Below are positions 25,116-34,147 of a DNA stretch of 35,025 bases, one piece after another (the first letter of the stretch is position 1; every line of letters begins with the position of its first letter). The stretch is from Sphingobacteriia bacterium. GTDB taxonomy: Bacteria; Bacteroidota; Bacteroidia; Bacteroidales; UBA7960. The notes under the pieces were generated by a model. The model was given only the letters and a program-made list of their open reading frames with translations, searched no databases and was not told where the DNA came from. The position numbers and the translations under genes were made by a program. The stretch is from NCBI GenBank assembly GCA_011390785.1, contig JAABRR010000042.1:1-35025 (forward strand). Reading direction: 5' to 3'.

Positions 25116-27050
25116 ATGAAGAATATCTGGATTTTACTATTCCTTTTTATGAGCACCGGAGTTGCTGCTCAATCTGATGCTATCAGGGAAATGCCGTTGG
25201 ATAGCCTGTTTTCTTTTCTCGAAAATGAGATCAACGAAATCAATACTTCCCATCGCTTTGATGAAACATACGAAGCTGCCTGGTTTGCACTCAACAAAGC
25301 CAAGCAGGAAGGTGATCCTGAAGACATTGCCCAGGCTCATAATTTAATAGCGTCTTTCCACTACTTTAGTGTAAAATCCAATAACCCCGATTCTTCCTAT
25401 TTTCATGATAAAAAAACCCTGGAATACCTCCTGCGGACTGATAATATGGAAAAAATTGCACGGGCATACGACAGGGTGGGAAAAGACCTGGTAAGCATGG
25501 GTAGGTTCCTGCAGGCGGAAGAAAACCTATTTGAAGTGGTCCGAATATATGAAGAGCTGGAGATGCCCATGGATGTTGGCGGAGCTTATGCCAGTCTGAA
25601 CTACCTTTTTCGCGAATCGCAGGATTATGAGCAGGCATTACTGTACGGTGAAAAATCGCTTGAACTGATCGAAGCCAATCATACCGATGAGAATGAGCTC
25701 ATTCAACCCTTGCTCGGCTTAATTCACACCTACCCCAAGGTGGGGCAGGCCGAACTGGGACTTGAAAAGGCACAACAGGTGGTGGATATAATTAACCGCC
25801 GCTACGATGGTGCCGACAATGTGCACATGGCGAATGTGCGTGCCTGGCGGGGTAAAGTGTATGTTGAGCTCGAAGATTATGAAAATGCGTTGGAAGATTT
25901 CCTGTATTCGTGGAGTGTGATCAAAACCATTGTAGAAAATGAAGAGGAAGCCGACGGTTGGAAAGGTGATATCGGCAATGTTTACCGCTTGCAGGGAAAA
26001 TACCAACAGGCCATTCCCTACATCAGGGCTTCATTGGCGCATCACCAGGAGAGAGGTATCAAGAATTGGCAAATACTGGAAGACAAGCAGTTTTGGCTGG
26101 CCGATTGTTACGAAAACCTCAATGAGCCTGATTCGGCACTTTTTTATCAGAATAACGCCCGCTATGCCCAAACTCAAAGGCTTACCGAAGAGTTGGCTGC
26201 GGTAAAAAGCGAGCTCAGAATAAAGTACGACAGCGATCAGAAAGAAGCAACCATCAGCAATCAGTTGGCGCAGATCAAGCAGCAGAACCAGGTTCAGCGG
26301 TTAAGTGTTGGCATTGGTGGACTTTTAATATTACTACTGGGAAGCGGATTTTTCAGCTATCGCAACAACCTGAAAAAGAATCAGCAACTGCAACTACTGA
26401 ATGAAGATCTTGCCGTTACCAACCACCAGCTCGATCAGCGCAATGCCCAGAATGAGCTTTTGCTCAAGGAAATTCACCATCGTGTAAAAAATAACCTGGA
26501 GATTGTTTCCAGCCTGCTCGAATTGCAGTTGCATCAAACCAGCGATGTAGCAGCTCAATCGGCCATGAAGGAAAGCCAGAGCCGGGTACGCTCAATGGGT
26601 ATTTTGCATCAGAAATTGTTCCGGGGCAACAATTTGATGGCCATCGAAATGAAAGAGTATTTCCAGAATTTAACAGAGAACCTGCTGGACGCCTTTAATG
26701 CTTCAGAAAAAGTGGAAGTGGATTACCAGATGGAACCCATTGAGTTGGATGTGGATACCGCCCTTCCGATAGGGCTCATTGTAAATGAAGTGATGACCAA
26801 TTCCCTTAAATATGCCTTCACCAAAAATGGCAACGGAAAAATACAACTCAGCTTAAGACCTTATGATGACCACCATCTGCATTTAAGCATTGCCGATGAT
26901 GGCGTTGGAAAAGATGAAACCGGCATGGTGAAGGGAACCGGATTTGGCACCCAACTCGTTTCACTGCTTACACGCCAGCTCGGCGGCACCATGCAGGAAG
27001 AGATCATCAACGGCACAAGGGTATCGTTTCTTTTGAAGAGAGCGGGGTAA
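25116..27050 (+). CDS. TPR-containing sensor histidine kinase (HisKA_2 type)
   Basis: 644 residues. Signal peptide (MKNIWILLFLFMSTGVAAQS), periplasmic TPR array about 50-365 (NLIASFHYFSVKSNNPDSSY, ALLYGEKSLELIEANH, GNVYRLQGKYQQAIPYI), membrane helix at about 396-417 (VGIGGLLILLLGSGFFSYR), coiled coil, then a HisKA_2 dimerisation box EIHHRVKNNLEIVSSLLELQ with the phosphorylated histidine at H454/H455 (the one followed by Arg is usual), and a HATPase_c domain with N box N557-E-V-M-T-N562 and glycine boxes DDGVGKDE and GTGFGTQL. It phosphorylates the LytTR regulator encoded 2 bp upstream. The TPRs suggest sensing through protein partners in the periplasm. Confidence 0.95.
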   Translation: MKNIWILLFLFMSTGVAAQSDAIREMPLDSLFSFLENEINEINTSHRFDETYEAAWFALNKAKQEGDPEDIAQAHNLIASFHYFSVKSNNPDSSYFHDKKTLEYLLRTDNMEKIARAYDRVGKDLVSMGRFLQAEENLFEVVRIYEELEMPMDVGGAYASLNYLFRESQDYEQALLYGEKSLELIEANHTDENELIQPLLGLIHTYPKVGQAELGLEKAQQVVDIINRRYDGADNVHMANVRAWRGKVYVELEDYENALEDFLYSWSVIKTIVENEEEADGWKGDIGNVYRLQGKYQQAIPYIRASLAHHQERGIKNWQILEDKQFWLADCYENLNEPDSALFYQNNARYAQTQRLTEELAAVKSELRIKYDSDQKEATISNQLAQIKQQNQVQRLSVGIGGLLILLLGSGFFSYRNNLKKNQQLQLLNEDLAVTNHQLDQRNAQNELLLKEIHHRVKNNLEIVSSLLELQLHQTSDVAAQSAMKESQSRVRSMGILHQKLFRGNNLMAIEMKEYFQNLTENLLDAFNASEKVEVDYQMEPIELDVDTALPIGLIVNEVMTNSLKYAFTKNGNGKIQLSLRPYDDHHLHLSIADDGVGKDETGMVKGTGFGTQLVSLLTRQLGGTMQEEIINGTRVSFLLKRAG

Positions 27051-27087
27051 TTACCCCTTGTTGCATAATGAACACAGTCGTCAGGCG

Positions 27088-27195
27088 ACTACGAAATTCA
27101 ACTTTTAACTGTCAACTTCCGACTAACGACAGCCGACTTTCTGCTTCCGACTCTCGACTTTTGACTTTCAACTCTTGACTTTTAACTTTCAACTT
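27088..27195 (-). repeat. degenerate heptamer array 3, longest copy
   Basis: At least 13 consecutive 7-base units in register from 27102 to 27192: CTTTTAA, CTGTCAA, CTTCCGA, CTAACGA, CAGCCGA, CTTTCTG, CTTCCGA, CTCTCGA, CTTTTGA, CTTTCAA, CTCTTGA, CTTTTAA, CTTTCAA, with two weaker units before. The complement (TCGGAAG/TTGAAAG) matches the other arrays. It fills the gap between two convergent genes and ends 4 bp before the T9SS stop at 27199. Confidence 0.85.
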
Positions 27196-27198
27196 ATT

Positions 27199-29037
27199 TC
27201 ACTCCATCACAATCTTCTCCCGCACCATTACCTGCCCATGGGCGAAGATGTAGGCCAGATAGACACCGGATGTGAGTTGGTTTACGGGGATGGTGAGCTG
27301 CTGGCCGCTAAAGCGGTGGGTGAGCACCTGGTTGCCCTTCATATCGCTGATGTAAAGTATTTTTTCGGTGTGGCCGGGGATGGAATAACCCATATCAATA
27401 TTAAGCATATCGGATGCCGGGTTGGGGTAAAACTTTACCCTTAGCCCGGCAGCAGGCAGATCAATGTTGTCCACAATCTGGCAGCCGGGCTCGGCACAGC
27501 CATACTCATCGAGGTTGATGTAGAAAGAAGTGGTGAAACTGGGAATCCAAGGATAGTTCTGAGTGTAATAAGGTGTTGCACCTTCAAATGCATCGCAGCG
27601 AAACCAACCCCCAACATGTATTCTGTTGTTGGTAAATTCCAGTTGAAAAACAGTAGCTCTGTTGTCGACATAATAATAGTAGTTCTTTTTATCAATTTCA
27701 AATCTTCGCACCCACAACGGATTCAGGTCAGCATCCAATTTTAGCAGGAAACCCCGACCAATGCGTGTCCAGACCTCTGAGTATTGTATTCCGGCAATTA
27801 AGTAGGTTCCATCATCATTGCAAATCATCTCATACGGTATAAACCAGGGATAAAGTTTACTGGGGTCTTCAATTGTTAATCCATGAACAATATCAGGGCC
27901 AATGAATGCTTCCATATATAATTCCATAAAATCACTAATATTACGCTCTTCTATTACATTACCCAGGTAGTCGCGAATGGTTAGATATAATCCTGTGTTT
28001 TCATTAAAGTTTAGCCAGTTATGATAGAAAACCCCTCCCTCAGCCCGTTCGCAGCAGTCGTCGGTCGCTATGACCATTTTATCATCCTGATAGGGGGCCA
28101 TAGCAGCTCCAAAATTATACCCCCTTGTGTTGGACCATGTGGAATAGGATGTGATCAGATCGCCTCCCTGCCAGTGAAACATGTACACCTGATTTCGCTG
28201 CACTCCAAGTGGATGAGCATTCCAGCCATAAATGTAGCGAAGCATAACTTTGTAGTGGCCCTGGGGGGTAACCATAAAATCGGCTACATCAGCATCCCAA
28301 TAATCGTAATGGCCAAACTCCTGGCTCCAGCGAACGTTAAACAGGCTGTCGGTTTCCACAATCTCGTGCAGGCTCTGCTTGCGCTTGTGATATACTATTA
28401 TTAAAGTATCGGGAGCTACTTCATGAAAAGCCGTAATTGCACCATATGCGCGCACCGCCGGCAGGGTATCAATACGAAGCAAACTATCAAGTTGAGGATT
28501 AAAGGTGGCGATTACCGGGTTTACTATTGGCACATCCGCACGGTCGCCATCACTTTTATGAGATAAGGTGTCGAACGAAAAATCAAAATTTTGCCTGGTC
28601 ATTTGTTCCAATTTCTCATCCCAGGGAGGGATAGTGTCATAGGGTGCTGAAGCATGAGCGCCGATAAGGACATTTCCATTACTCAACCGGTACACATTGT
28701 CATAACCCCAGGTTGAGATTTCAGCATGTCGCAATCCATAATCATTTAAATTGAATGATTTTGTCGTAATTAATTTACCTTCAGTTGAATATCGGTAAAA
28801 ATGCAAAATATTTCGCATATAGGCTGATGTGCCAAAAAAATCGGTTAATCCATAATCAGATGTTACATAAACCATTTCGTTGCCCACTTCTTCAAATCCT
28901 TGTGTAAAATAACCGGGAACCAGCTGCCAGTATTCCTGGCCGGGGGTAATGATCTGGCTATGCAGGGTAAATGATTTGACCAGGAGTAAGATTGCTATAC
29001 ATGTATATAGGGTTGATAATTTGTTCGGCTTAGTCAT
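27199..29037 (-). CDS. T9SS cargo protein of unknown function
   Basis: 612 residues. Signal peptide near the start (LYTCIAILLLVKSFTLHSQ), then a beta-rich region rich in Trp, Tyr and Asp (TQGFEEVGNEMVYVTSDYG, HFYRYSTEGKLITTKSFNL, YGWNAHPLGVQRNQVYMFHW, SEVWTRIGRGFLLKLDADLN), consistent with a propeller-like fold of the kind that reports measured values, but without a family motif I can name. Residues about 530-612 are a type A sorting domain (RVKFYPNPASDMLNIDMGYS ... QVMVREKIVME). Single gene, convergent with the histidine kinase across heptamer array 3. Exported through the outer membrane by T9SS; substrate unknown. Confidence 0.83.
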   Translation of the reverse strand: MTKPNKLSTLYTCIAILLLVKSFTLHSQIITPGQEYWQLVPGYFTQGFEEVGNEMVYVTSDYGLTDFFGTSAYMRNILHFYRYSTEGKLITTKSFNLNDYGLRHAEISTWGYDNVYRLSNGNVLIGAHASAPYDTIPPWDEKLEQMTRQNFDFSFDTLSHKSDGDRADVPIVNPVIATFNPQLDSLLRIDTLPAVRAYGAITAFHEVAPDTLIIVYHKRKQSLHEIVETDSLFNVRWSQEFGHYDYWDADVADFMVTPQGHYKVMLRYIYGWNAHPLGVQRNQVYMFHWQGGDLITSYSTWSNTRGYNFGAAMAPYQDDKMVIATDDCCERAEGGVFYHNWLNFNENTGLYLTIRDYLGNVIEERNISDFMELYMEAFIGPDIVHGLTIEDPSKLYPWFIPYEMICNDDGTYLIAGIQYSEVWTRIGRGFLLKLDADLNPLWVRRFEIDKKNYYYYVDNRATVFQLEFTNNRIHVGGWFRCDAFEGATPYYTQNYPWIPSFTTSFYINLDEYGCAEPGCQIVDNIDLPAAGLRVKFYPNPASDMLNIDMGYSIPGHTEKILYISDMKGNQVLTHRFSGQQLTIPVNQLTSGVYLAYIFAHGQVMVREKIVME

Positions 29038-29047
29038 ATCACAAAAG

Positions 29048-29209
29048 TTTAAATTTTAAGTCCACTCCAAAAAGTATATTGTCCATAAACCGGAGCGAAG
29101 CGGAGCTCGGCATAGCCAATTACACAAATTGACACTAATTTTAAGACTTAATAATCAGTTAATTACAAAATTAAAATTCCCACAAGTTTTCGGAGTGGAC
29201 ACAATTTTA
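29048..29209. repeat. inverted repeat pair flanking the upstream region of a T9SS gene
   Basis: TTTAAATTTTAAGTCCACTCC with AAAAAG (29048-29074) reappears inverted, imperfectly, at 29183-29209 (core GGAGTGGAC, then ACAATTTTAA). The arms are about 25 bp with a 9-bp perfect core and about 110 bp between. The pair lies in the 237-bp space before the T9SS gene at 27199-29037. It might be the ends of a small non-coding element or a regulatory site; nothing is encoded between the arms. Confidence 0.45.
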
Positions 29210-29244
29210 AAAAATGTCCCGGGGCTGGCATTACCCCGGGACAT
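29205..29244 (-). terminator. Rho-independent terminator of the metalloprotease gene
   Basis: On the minus strand a perfect 11-bp stem, ATGTCCCGGGG (29244-29234) with CCCCGGGACAT (29224-29214) around a 9-nt loop, is followed by a T-rich run (TTTTTTAAAA). It lies 30 bp past the metalloprotease stop at 29275. A textbook intrinsic terminator. Confidence 0.85.
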
Positions 29245-29274
29245 AAAGTTGGGGTTAGTGATTGTGCGATATTC

Positions 29275-32200
29275 TTATCTGCCTACCACAAAGGTAATAC
29301 TATGGGTAGTTGATCCGGTAAAGGTGGCGGTATAAGTGCCACTTTTCCAGTTGGTAACCTGCAGAATCACCTGATCGCAGTTGCTGGTAAGTGGCTCTTT
29401 ATGCACCAAAACACCGCGTGAGTCGAAAAAGTCCACACTCATTCCTGCTGAAATTGCTACATCGGAACACCACGACAGGGTGATATAATCGAGTGCCGGA
29501 TTGGGGAAAATAAGGAATTTATCGGTGGTTGATTCTTCCAACACCATAATTTCAGGTTGCATTTCTACGGTACCCGATTTCATTTCCATCTCTTCTTCAG
29601 GGTAATAAATGGGCTCCTGATAGTCCAGCATGTTATGGTGCATCAAATACGCAATTGCTTTACCTGCAACCCGTGGGCTGGCCTCGGTAAGTGCCATAAG
29701 TTGCTGTAATTGGGCTTCGGTCAAGGTGTCATTTGCCTGTTCCAGGGCGTTCATCACCGAATAATACTGCATATAGTCATTCCACTTTTGCTGATCTGCC
29801 GCATCGGCAAGAGTAAAATCAGTGGCAATTTGATTGAGTGTTGTAATGGCTGCATCATAGCCGTTTTCATCAAATGCAAATTCGCTACGCAAAAACTGGA
29901 AGCTTGCATCATCCACATCGGCAAGCAGTTCGCTAAGTGATGGGGTATTTTCCCAACCTTCGGTACCTTCCATTTTATGAAAGATCATCTCGTTCACCGC
30001 TTCGTCGAAACGTATTTTTTGAGCTGCCTGGTGCAATTCCATTATCTCTTTTTGCCCAAACTGATACAACCCGTTGCGTATTTGCCAACGCATATAGGCT
30101 GGAAGTTGATTGATCCGGTTGTCAAGTGCTTCGGTAACTTCCTGCGATTTGGCAGCTTGTGGGTTTTCTACCAGCACATCGCGAATCATGGCCTGGTTAA
30201 AGCCATCTTCGCGCTCGCTAAGGGTTGATAGCACTTCTTCGGAAAGGTAGGGTGATGTTTGCATCAGGTATTGGTAGGTTTGCCAGGCATCGTAATCGCC
30301 GGTCATCTCTACCTGTTGGGTCATAAGGTCGGTATTGCCATCATCCACATAGCTTTGCAGCAATTGATCGGTTTCATCGTACTGGGTCTTGGCATCAGTA
30401 ATATCTGTTACCAGCATCTCCAGGGAGCGCGAACGGGTGGGTAGTGGGCAGGATGCTATGGTGTCAAAATAGAATTCCAGGCCGGTTGCCTGAAACATGG
30501 CTATTTTGTTTGGGTTGTAGTAGTCGGGTAAAATGTTGGGATGTGAAGCAGGATCGTGGTGATAATAGTGAAAAAGATCGCCTGAATTCCAATACCAGGT
30601 ATTGTCACTAAACAGGTTACCGGCAAGTTCATCATTTGATGGTACAGTCTTTAAACCCTGGTAAAATCTTATCCCCGGGCTGGTAACATAAATATCCATG
30701 TAATGATCGTTGGAAAAGAAATTACAGCGGATTTCCAGTCCATCTCCAGAACCTAAACCTTTATTATTCCCAATCGCCTGAATACCATTGTAAAAGCCAG
30801 AAAATGTATTTCGATAGAGGTTTTTATAGGTACTACCTGAATTGCGTACAATCACTCCAAAACTATTGCAATAGGGAGCCTGTGTACCGCTGCTGGTGAA
30901 AATATTGTCATGGATATTGAAATTCAGCGAATTATCCATATACAAGCCGTAGGTATCGCTGCAAGAGCCCATATCGTCGTTAAACATGTAGCCTGGCCTT
31001 ACCGTAAACTGATTGCTGTAAATACTTGGATTTACTGCGGAGTTGTTGTACAGGCCACGGAAGCAATCAAACTCGCAATTGCCTGCTGTAAAGGTATGGC
31101 TGGCTCCAACAGAGGTATTGTAAATACCATACTTCAGGTTGGTAAAATCGCAACCCAATGCTTTAAAGGTTGCCGTGTAGGCATAAATACCATCACGTGC
31201 ATTGGTTTCACTACCTTCATAAACCAGCCCGGTGCGGGTATCAGAAAAATTGCAGTTGGTAAATACAATGCCTTTTACACTCCAAAGAGTTACGTTCTGA
31301 ATAGGGTTTTCAAATAACGAATTATCATCTATAGTAAAGGTGCAACCGGTAAGGTAGGAGATATTATTGATTTCGGTACCAGAACTGTTTTTGTTCTGAT
31401 AGGCAACAAAGGCAACATCCCGCCTATTATTACGAAAAGTAGCATTGGTGGCCTGCACGATACCTCCGTTTGTCCACCACATTTCGTCATAAGAATGCAG
31501 GTTTATAGCGCTAACGGCATTTTCGATGATGGCCCCATTTTGCAGAATCACCGCCCCCTGATTGGCAAAGGTTTGGGAAAGATTGCGATTACCTTCTACG
31601 TAGATGCCTTTCCAGGGTGCTTTATTAAAATAGTCTGTCCCGATCCTTCCTCCATCAACTATCAGTTTACCTCCAGGTTTTATAACAATTTTTGCTTCAG
31701 GTACCATTTGGACTTCACATTGCACTGTTAATGTTGCACCCGATTCAACAACAACATCCTGGTAGAACTTTATGCTGAAATCCCAGGTTTCATTCTGTGA
31801 AATTGAATAGGGTATTTCATGGTATCCATATCCATATTTGCGAGTGGTTTTTAATGAGAGTTCACGACGCATTCTACCAATTTGTAAGGGGGTTTTGTTT
31901 TTCCCAATATGTACACCTCCCATTAGATTATTTGAACAACCACTAAGAGAATCAGTAGGACTACAACCATCCCAACCATGATTATGATAGCAAATACCAT
32001 TTAGTGGATCATAACATGGCCAGTAGTTATCTCCTACAAGTTCAAGTACATCACTTAAAAAGTCGGGATGGGTGGGATTAACTAATTCTGGCCACGGCGA
32101 GCCCAAATAAGTATGATGTAAATCAAAATTGTGACCCAACTCATGCGCTATATGATCTGCAAATGCCCATGATTCAGTTGGGATATACTCTGGTATTACT

Positions 32201-32751
32201 TCCTTATTACTGTGCAATACATAAAGGTTCCGTGTATCAGTATTGTAATCTGGTCCATTCGCAGATCCTGTATGTGTTGTAAAAACACGCACAATGTTAA
32301 TGTTTATACCTTCCAATCTTTCTGGATGATGGATTTCTATGTAGTCTAGTAAAGCATTTCCATTATTTATACCATGTAATGAATCAACAGTATAATAAAA
32401 GACTTCATGTTCAACCCTGATTCTGGTATCACTGACATGCGGGTAAGCACCGGGAACCGGTTTAGAAGGTAGGTAATTAAAGCCTATATGATGATTATTA
32501 ATATTGTAAACGGTTTGCTGAAAAAATTGATCAACTTGAGGGTCCTGTGGCCAATTACCAGTACCATCAGCTTTTTGCCAAACATTAAAATTAATCTTTA
32601 CTGTTATCAATGGAGCTGTATCACTATAGGGGATATAACTTTCAGGCAATTGATATTTGGAGATGAAATCTATGGATGTGCGAGTACAATTATTGTACTT
32701 ATTAATTTTTTCTTCACTAATTTCTTCAATAATTGGACTCATGTGTGCCAA
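29275..32751 (-). CDS. T9SS metalloprotease with parallel beta-helix, main frame (signal peptide out of frame)
   Basis: 1158 codons from a TTG at 32751 (first ATG 32742). Residues about 45-310 are a metzincin-type zinc protease: H203-E-L-G-H207-N-F-D-L-H-H213 (HExxHxxxxxH, all three ligands present) and a Met-turn-like SNNLMGG, followed by TPLQIGRMRREL, as in pappalysin-like (M43) enzymes. Residues about 330-720 form a right-handed parallel beta-helix (GAVILQNGAIIENAVSAINL, ATFRNNRRDVAFVAYQNK, YRNTFSGFYNGIQAIGNN). Then an alpha-helical stretch (about 750-1040), and a T9SS type A sorting domain (FLIFPNPALDYITLSWCS ... HSITFVVGR). The main frame has no signal peptide; one is encoded immediately upstream in another frame, separated by a (CTTT)6 tract. 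Second gene of a likely two-gene operon. Confidence 0.9.
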   Translation of the reverse strand: MAHMSPIIEEISEEKINKYNNCTRTSIDFISKYQLPESYIPYSDTAPLITVKINFNVWQKADGTGNWPQDPQVDQFFQQTVYNINNHHIGFNYLPSKPVPGAYPHVSDTRIRVEHEVFYYTVDSLHGINNGNALLDYIEIHHPERLEGININIVRVFTTHTGSANGPDYNTDTRNLYVLHSNKEVIPEYIPTESWAFADHIAHELGHNFDLHHTYLGSPWPELVNPTHPDFLSDVLELVGDNYWPCYDPLNGICYHNHGWDGCSPTDSLSGCSNNLMGGVHIGKNKTPLQIGRMRRELSLKTTRKYGYGYHEIPYSISQNETWDFSIKFYQDVVVESGATLTVQCEVQMVPEAKIVIKPGGKLIVDGGRIGTDYFNKAPWKGIYVEGNRNLSQTFANQGAVILQNGAIIENAVSAINLHSYDEMWWTNGGIVQATNATFRNNRRDVAFVAYQNKNSSGTEINNISYLTGCTFTIDDNSLFENPIQNVTLWSVKGIVFTNCNFSDTRTGLVYEGSETNARDGIYAYTATFKALGCDFTNLKYGIYNTSVGASHTFTAGNCEFDCFRGLYNNSAVNPSIYSNQFTVRPGYMFNDDMGSCSDTYGLYMDNSLNFNIHDNIFTSSGTQAPYCNSFGVIVRNSGSTYKNLYRNTFSGFYNGIQAIGNNKGLGSGDGLEIRCNFFSNDHYMDIYVTSPGIRFYQGLKTVPSNDELAGNLFSDNTWYWNSGDLFHYYHHDPASHPNILPDYYNPNKIAMFQATGLEFYFDTIASCPLPTRSRSLEMLVTDITDAKTQYDETDQLLQSYVDDGNTDLMTQQVEMTGDYDAWQTYQYLMQTSPYLSEEVLSTLSEREDGFNQAMIRDVLVENPQAAKSQEVTEALDNRINQLPAYMRWQIRNGLYQFGQKEIMELHQAAQKIRFDEAVNEMIFHKMEGTEGWENTPSLSELLADVDDASFQFLRSEFAFDENGYDAAITTLNQIATDFTLADAADQQKWNDYMQYYSVMNALEQANDTLTEAQLQQLMALTEASPRVAGKAIAYLMHHNMLDYQEPIYYPEEEMEMKSGTVEMQPEIMVLEESTTDKFLIFPNPALDYITLSWCSDVAISAGMSVDFFDSRGVLVHKEPLTSNCDQVILQVTNWKSGTYTATFTGSTTHSITFVVGR

Positions 32752-32753
32752 TA

Positions 32754-32813
32754 TTAAAAATGAATATAAAGAAAGAAAGAAAGAAAGAAAGGTTTTATAT
32801 TTATCTTTTTCAT
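32754..32813 (-). other. orphaned ATG and signal peptide of the metalloprotease (OFF frame)
   Basis: From the ATG at 32813 the frame reads MKKINIKPFFLSFFLYIHF and stops at TAA (32756-32754). The ATG is 62 nt from the main-frame TTG, two bases more than a whole number of codons. One more CTTT (seven copies) or two fewer (four copies) would join the frames. The product would then begin MKKINIKPFFLSFFLSLYSF and continue LILAHMSP, a normal Sec signal peptide. Five, six or eight copies leave it out of frame. Confidence 0.85.
32768..32791 (-). repeat. tetranucleotide repeat (CTTT)6 in the signal-peptide coding region
   Basis: Six perfect tandem AAAG units on the plus strand (CTTT on the coding strand), 24 bp. 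Located 22 bases after the A of the ATG. Perfect 4-base repeats inside a coding frame are the classic substrate for slipped-strand mispairing, since each gain or loss shifts the frame. Confidence 0.97.
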
Positions 32814-32831
32814 AATTATTTCTTTTAAAAA

Positions 32832-33752
32832 TTACAGTTTAACTATTTTCTTCGATACGAAATGCTGTGAATTACCGGCTCTGACAATATACAATCCACT
32901 GTCCCAATGAGCAACATTTATACTCAGTTGGGTAATGTTTTCGGAAGAACGGTATTGGTAAACAATTCTGCCATTAAGGTTTGAAATGGTGATTTCATTC
33001 AATGGAGTATTGCTCCTAATGCTAAACATTTCATCAATCAGGGTTGATGAAATGGTAAGAACCAAACTGTTGTTTGTGAATTCATCAACATTTGTTGTAG
33101 GAATTGAATAACAAGGCTCTACTTGAGAAATAGAAAAGGGGTCTTCTTCCTGGTATGTCAGAGTATTGTTTTCATGTAAACATAACAAAAAGGGATATTC
33201 TCGATCAAATTCTAGTTCATATCCAGCGTATATTATTCCAAAGCGGCTTCCAATCCCCTCAATAAAATAATCTTCTATATCATAGCTGTAGTGATTCGCC
33301 ATAACTAATACTTTTCTGCTTTTACCTTCAATAATTGAATCGGTTACCCTTGATACATCCAAATACCGGGGATTTATGTTATTCACAAAATATGTTGGCC
33401 CGCTAAAACTAAATTCAGGGTATTGGGCATGGAAAGTTTCACCAACATCCAAAGAAAAATCATAAAGCAGAACTTCTGTATTGAAATCTTTCCAAATAAA
33501 GTACACTTTTTTATTGATGGTATCTTCTCTTAAGGCGGCCACATACTCAAGTGAATCTGGGGTAAATTCCTGAATAAAATTGTGGTAGAATAGTTTTGAA
33601 TATTCTAAATCATTGATAGTAGTATCACCCAAAAAAGTGAATTTCTCGTGCGAAACCGACCAAACCTTGTTTTCGCCTATAAGGGGAATGTAATCCTGAC
33701 CTCTCGCTAGCAAAGCTGCCATAAAAATTATAATCAATAGTATTTTTTTCAT
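32832..33752 (-). CDS. T9SS cargo protein, unknown function
   Basis: 306 residues. Signal peptide (MKKILLIIIFMAALLARGQ). The middle (about 20-215) is beta-rich and matches, as I recall, a type of Bacteroidota T9SS protein with a YIPLIGENKVWSVSHEKF-like start, then FIWKDFNTEVLLYDFSLDVG and a YFIEGIGSRFGIIY segment. Function unknown. Residues about 222-306 are a type A sorting domain (TPLNEITISNLNGRIVYQ ... SGLYIVRAGNSQHFVSKKI). Its stop is 18 nt before the out-of-frame ATG of the metalloprotease, so both are probably on one transcript; this gene stays ON whatever the repeat number. Confidence 0.85.
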   Translation of the reverse strand: MKKILLIIIFMAALLARGQDYIPLIGENKVWSVSHEKFTFLGDTTINDLEYSKLFYHNFIQEFTPDSLEYVAALREDTINKKVYFIWKDFNTEVLLYDFSLDVGETFHAQYPEFSFSGPTYFVNNINPRYLDVSRVTDSIIEGKSRKVLVMANHYSYDIEDYFIEGIGSRFGIIYAGYELEFDREYPFLLCLHENNTLTYQEEDPFSISQVEPCYSIPTTNVDEFTNNSLVLTISSTLIDEMFSIRSNTPLNEITISNLNGRIVYQYRSSENITQLSINVAHWDSGLYIVRAGNSQHFVSKKIVKL

Positions 33753-34062
33753 AAGTGCATTTTTTTAGTTTTTTTGTAAATCTTATAAGGTAAGTTAAAT
33801 TTTCAAGTCCTTGCCAATGCATTGCATAAAAATACAAGGCTTGTGTGAGAATACTTTTAAAGCAGGTAGTGTGCGGTTGTCTTCAGTTCTTTATCTCTTT
33901 CAAATGTTTTCCTGTGCTTTCTTTTTTGAACCGGATTGCTGATTTTCAATTGTTTTATTCCTTTCCCATAGGTAATATGTTTTTGGTTTACATAAAATAA
34001 ACACTTCAAATGTAAGTATAATATTTGTGAAAAGGGGCGGGAAATTTATGTTAAATTTTAGG

Positions 34063-34104
34063 GGGGAAGAGTGACCGAAGACAGGAGACCGGAGACAGAA
34101 GACA
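34063..34104 (+). repeat. degenerate heptamer array 4
   Basis: Six 7-base units in register: GGGGAAG, AGTGACC, GAAGACA, GGAGACC, GGAGACA, GAAGACA. Same family and orientation as array 1 at the other end of the window. Confidence 0.7.
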
Positions 34105-34147
34105 TGCAGTGCCAAAACCCACCTAACTACCTTTGAACCAAGCAAAT

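Noticed and set aside
33900-34145. 81-codon minus-strand ORF
   Set aside because: Reads through AT-rich DNA and heptamer array 4, with no protein-like composition.
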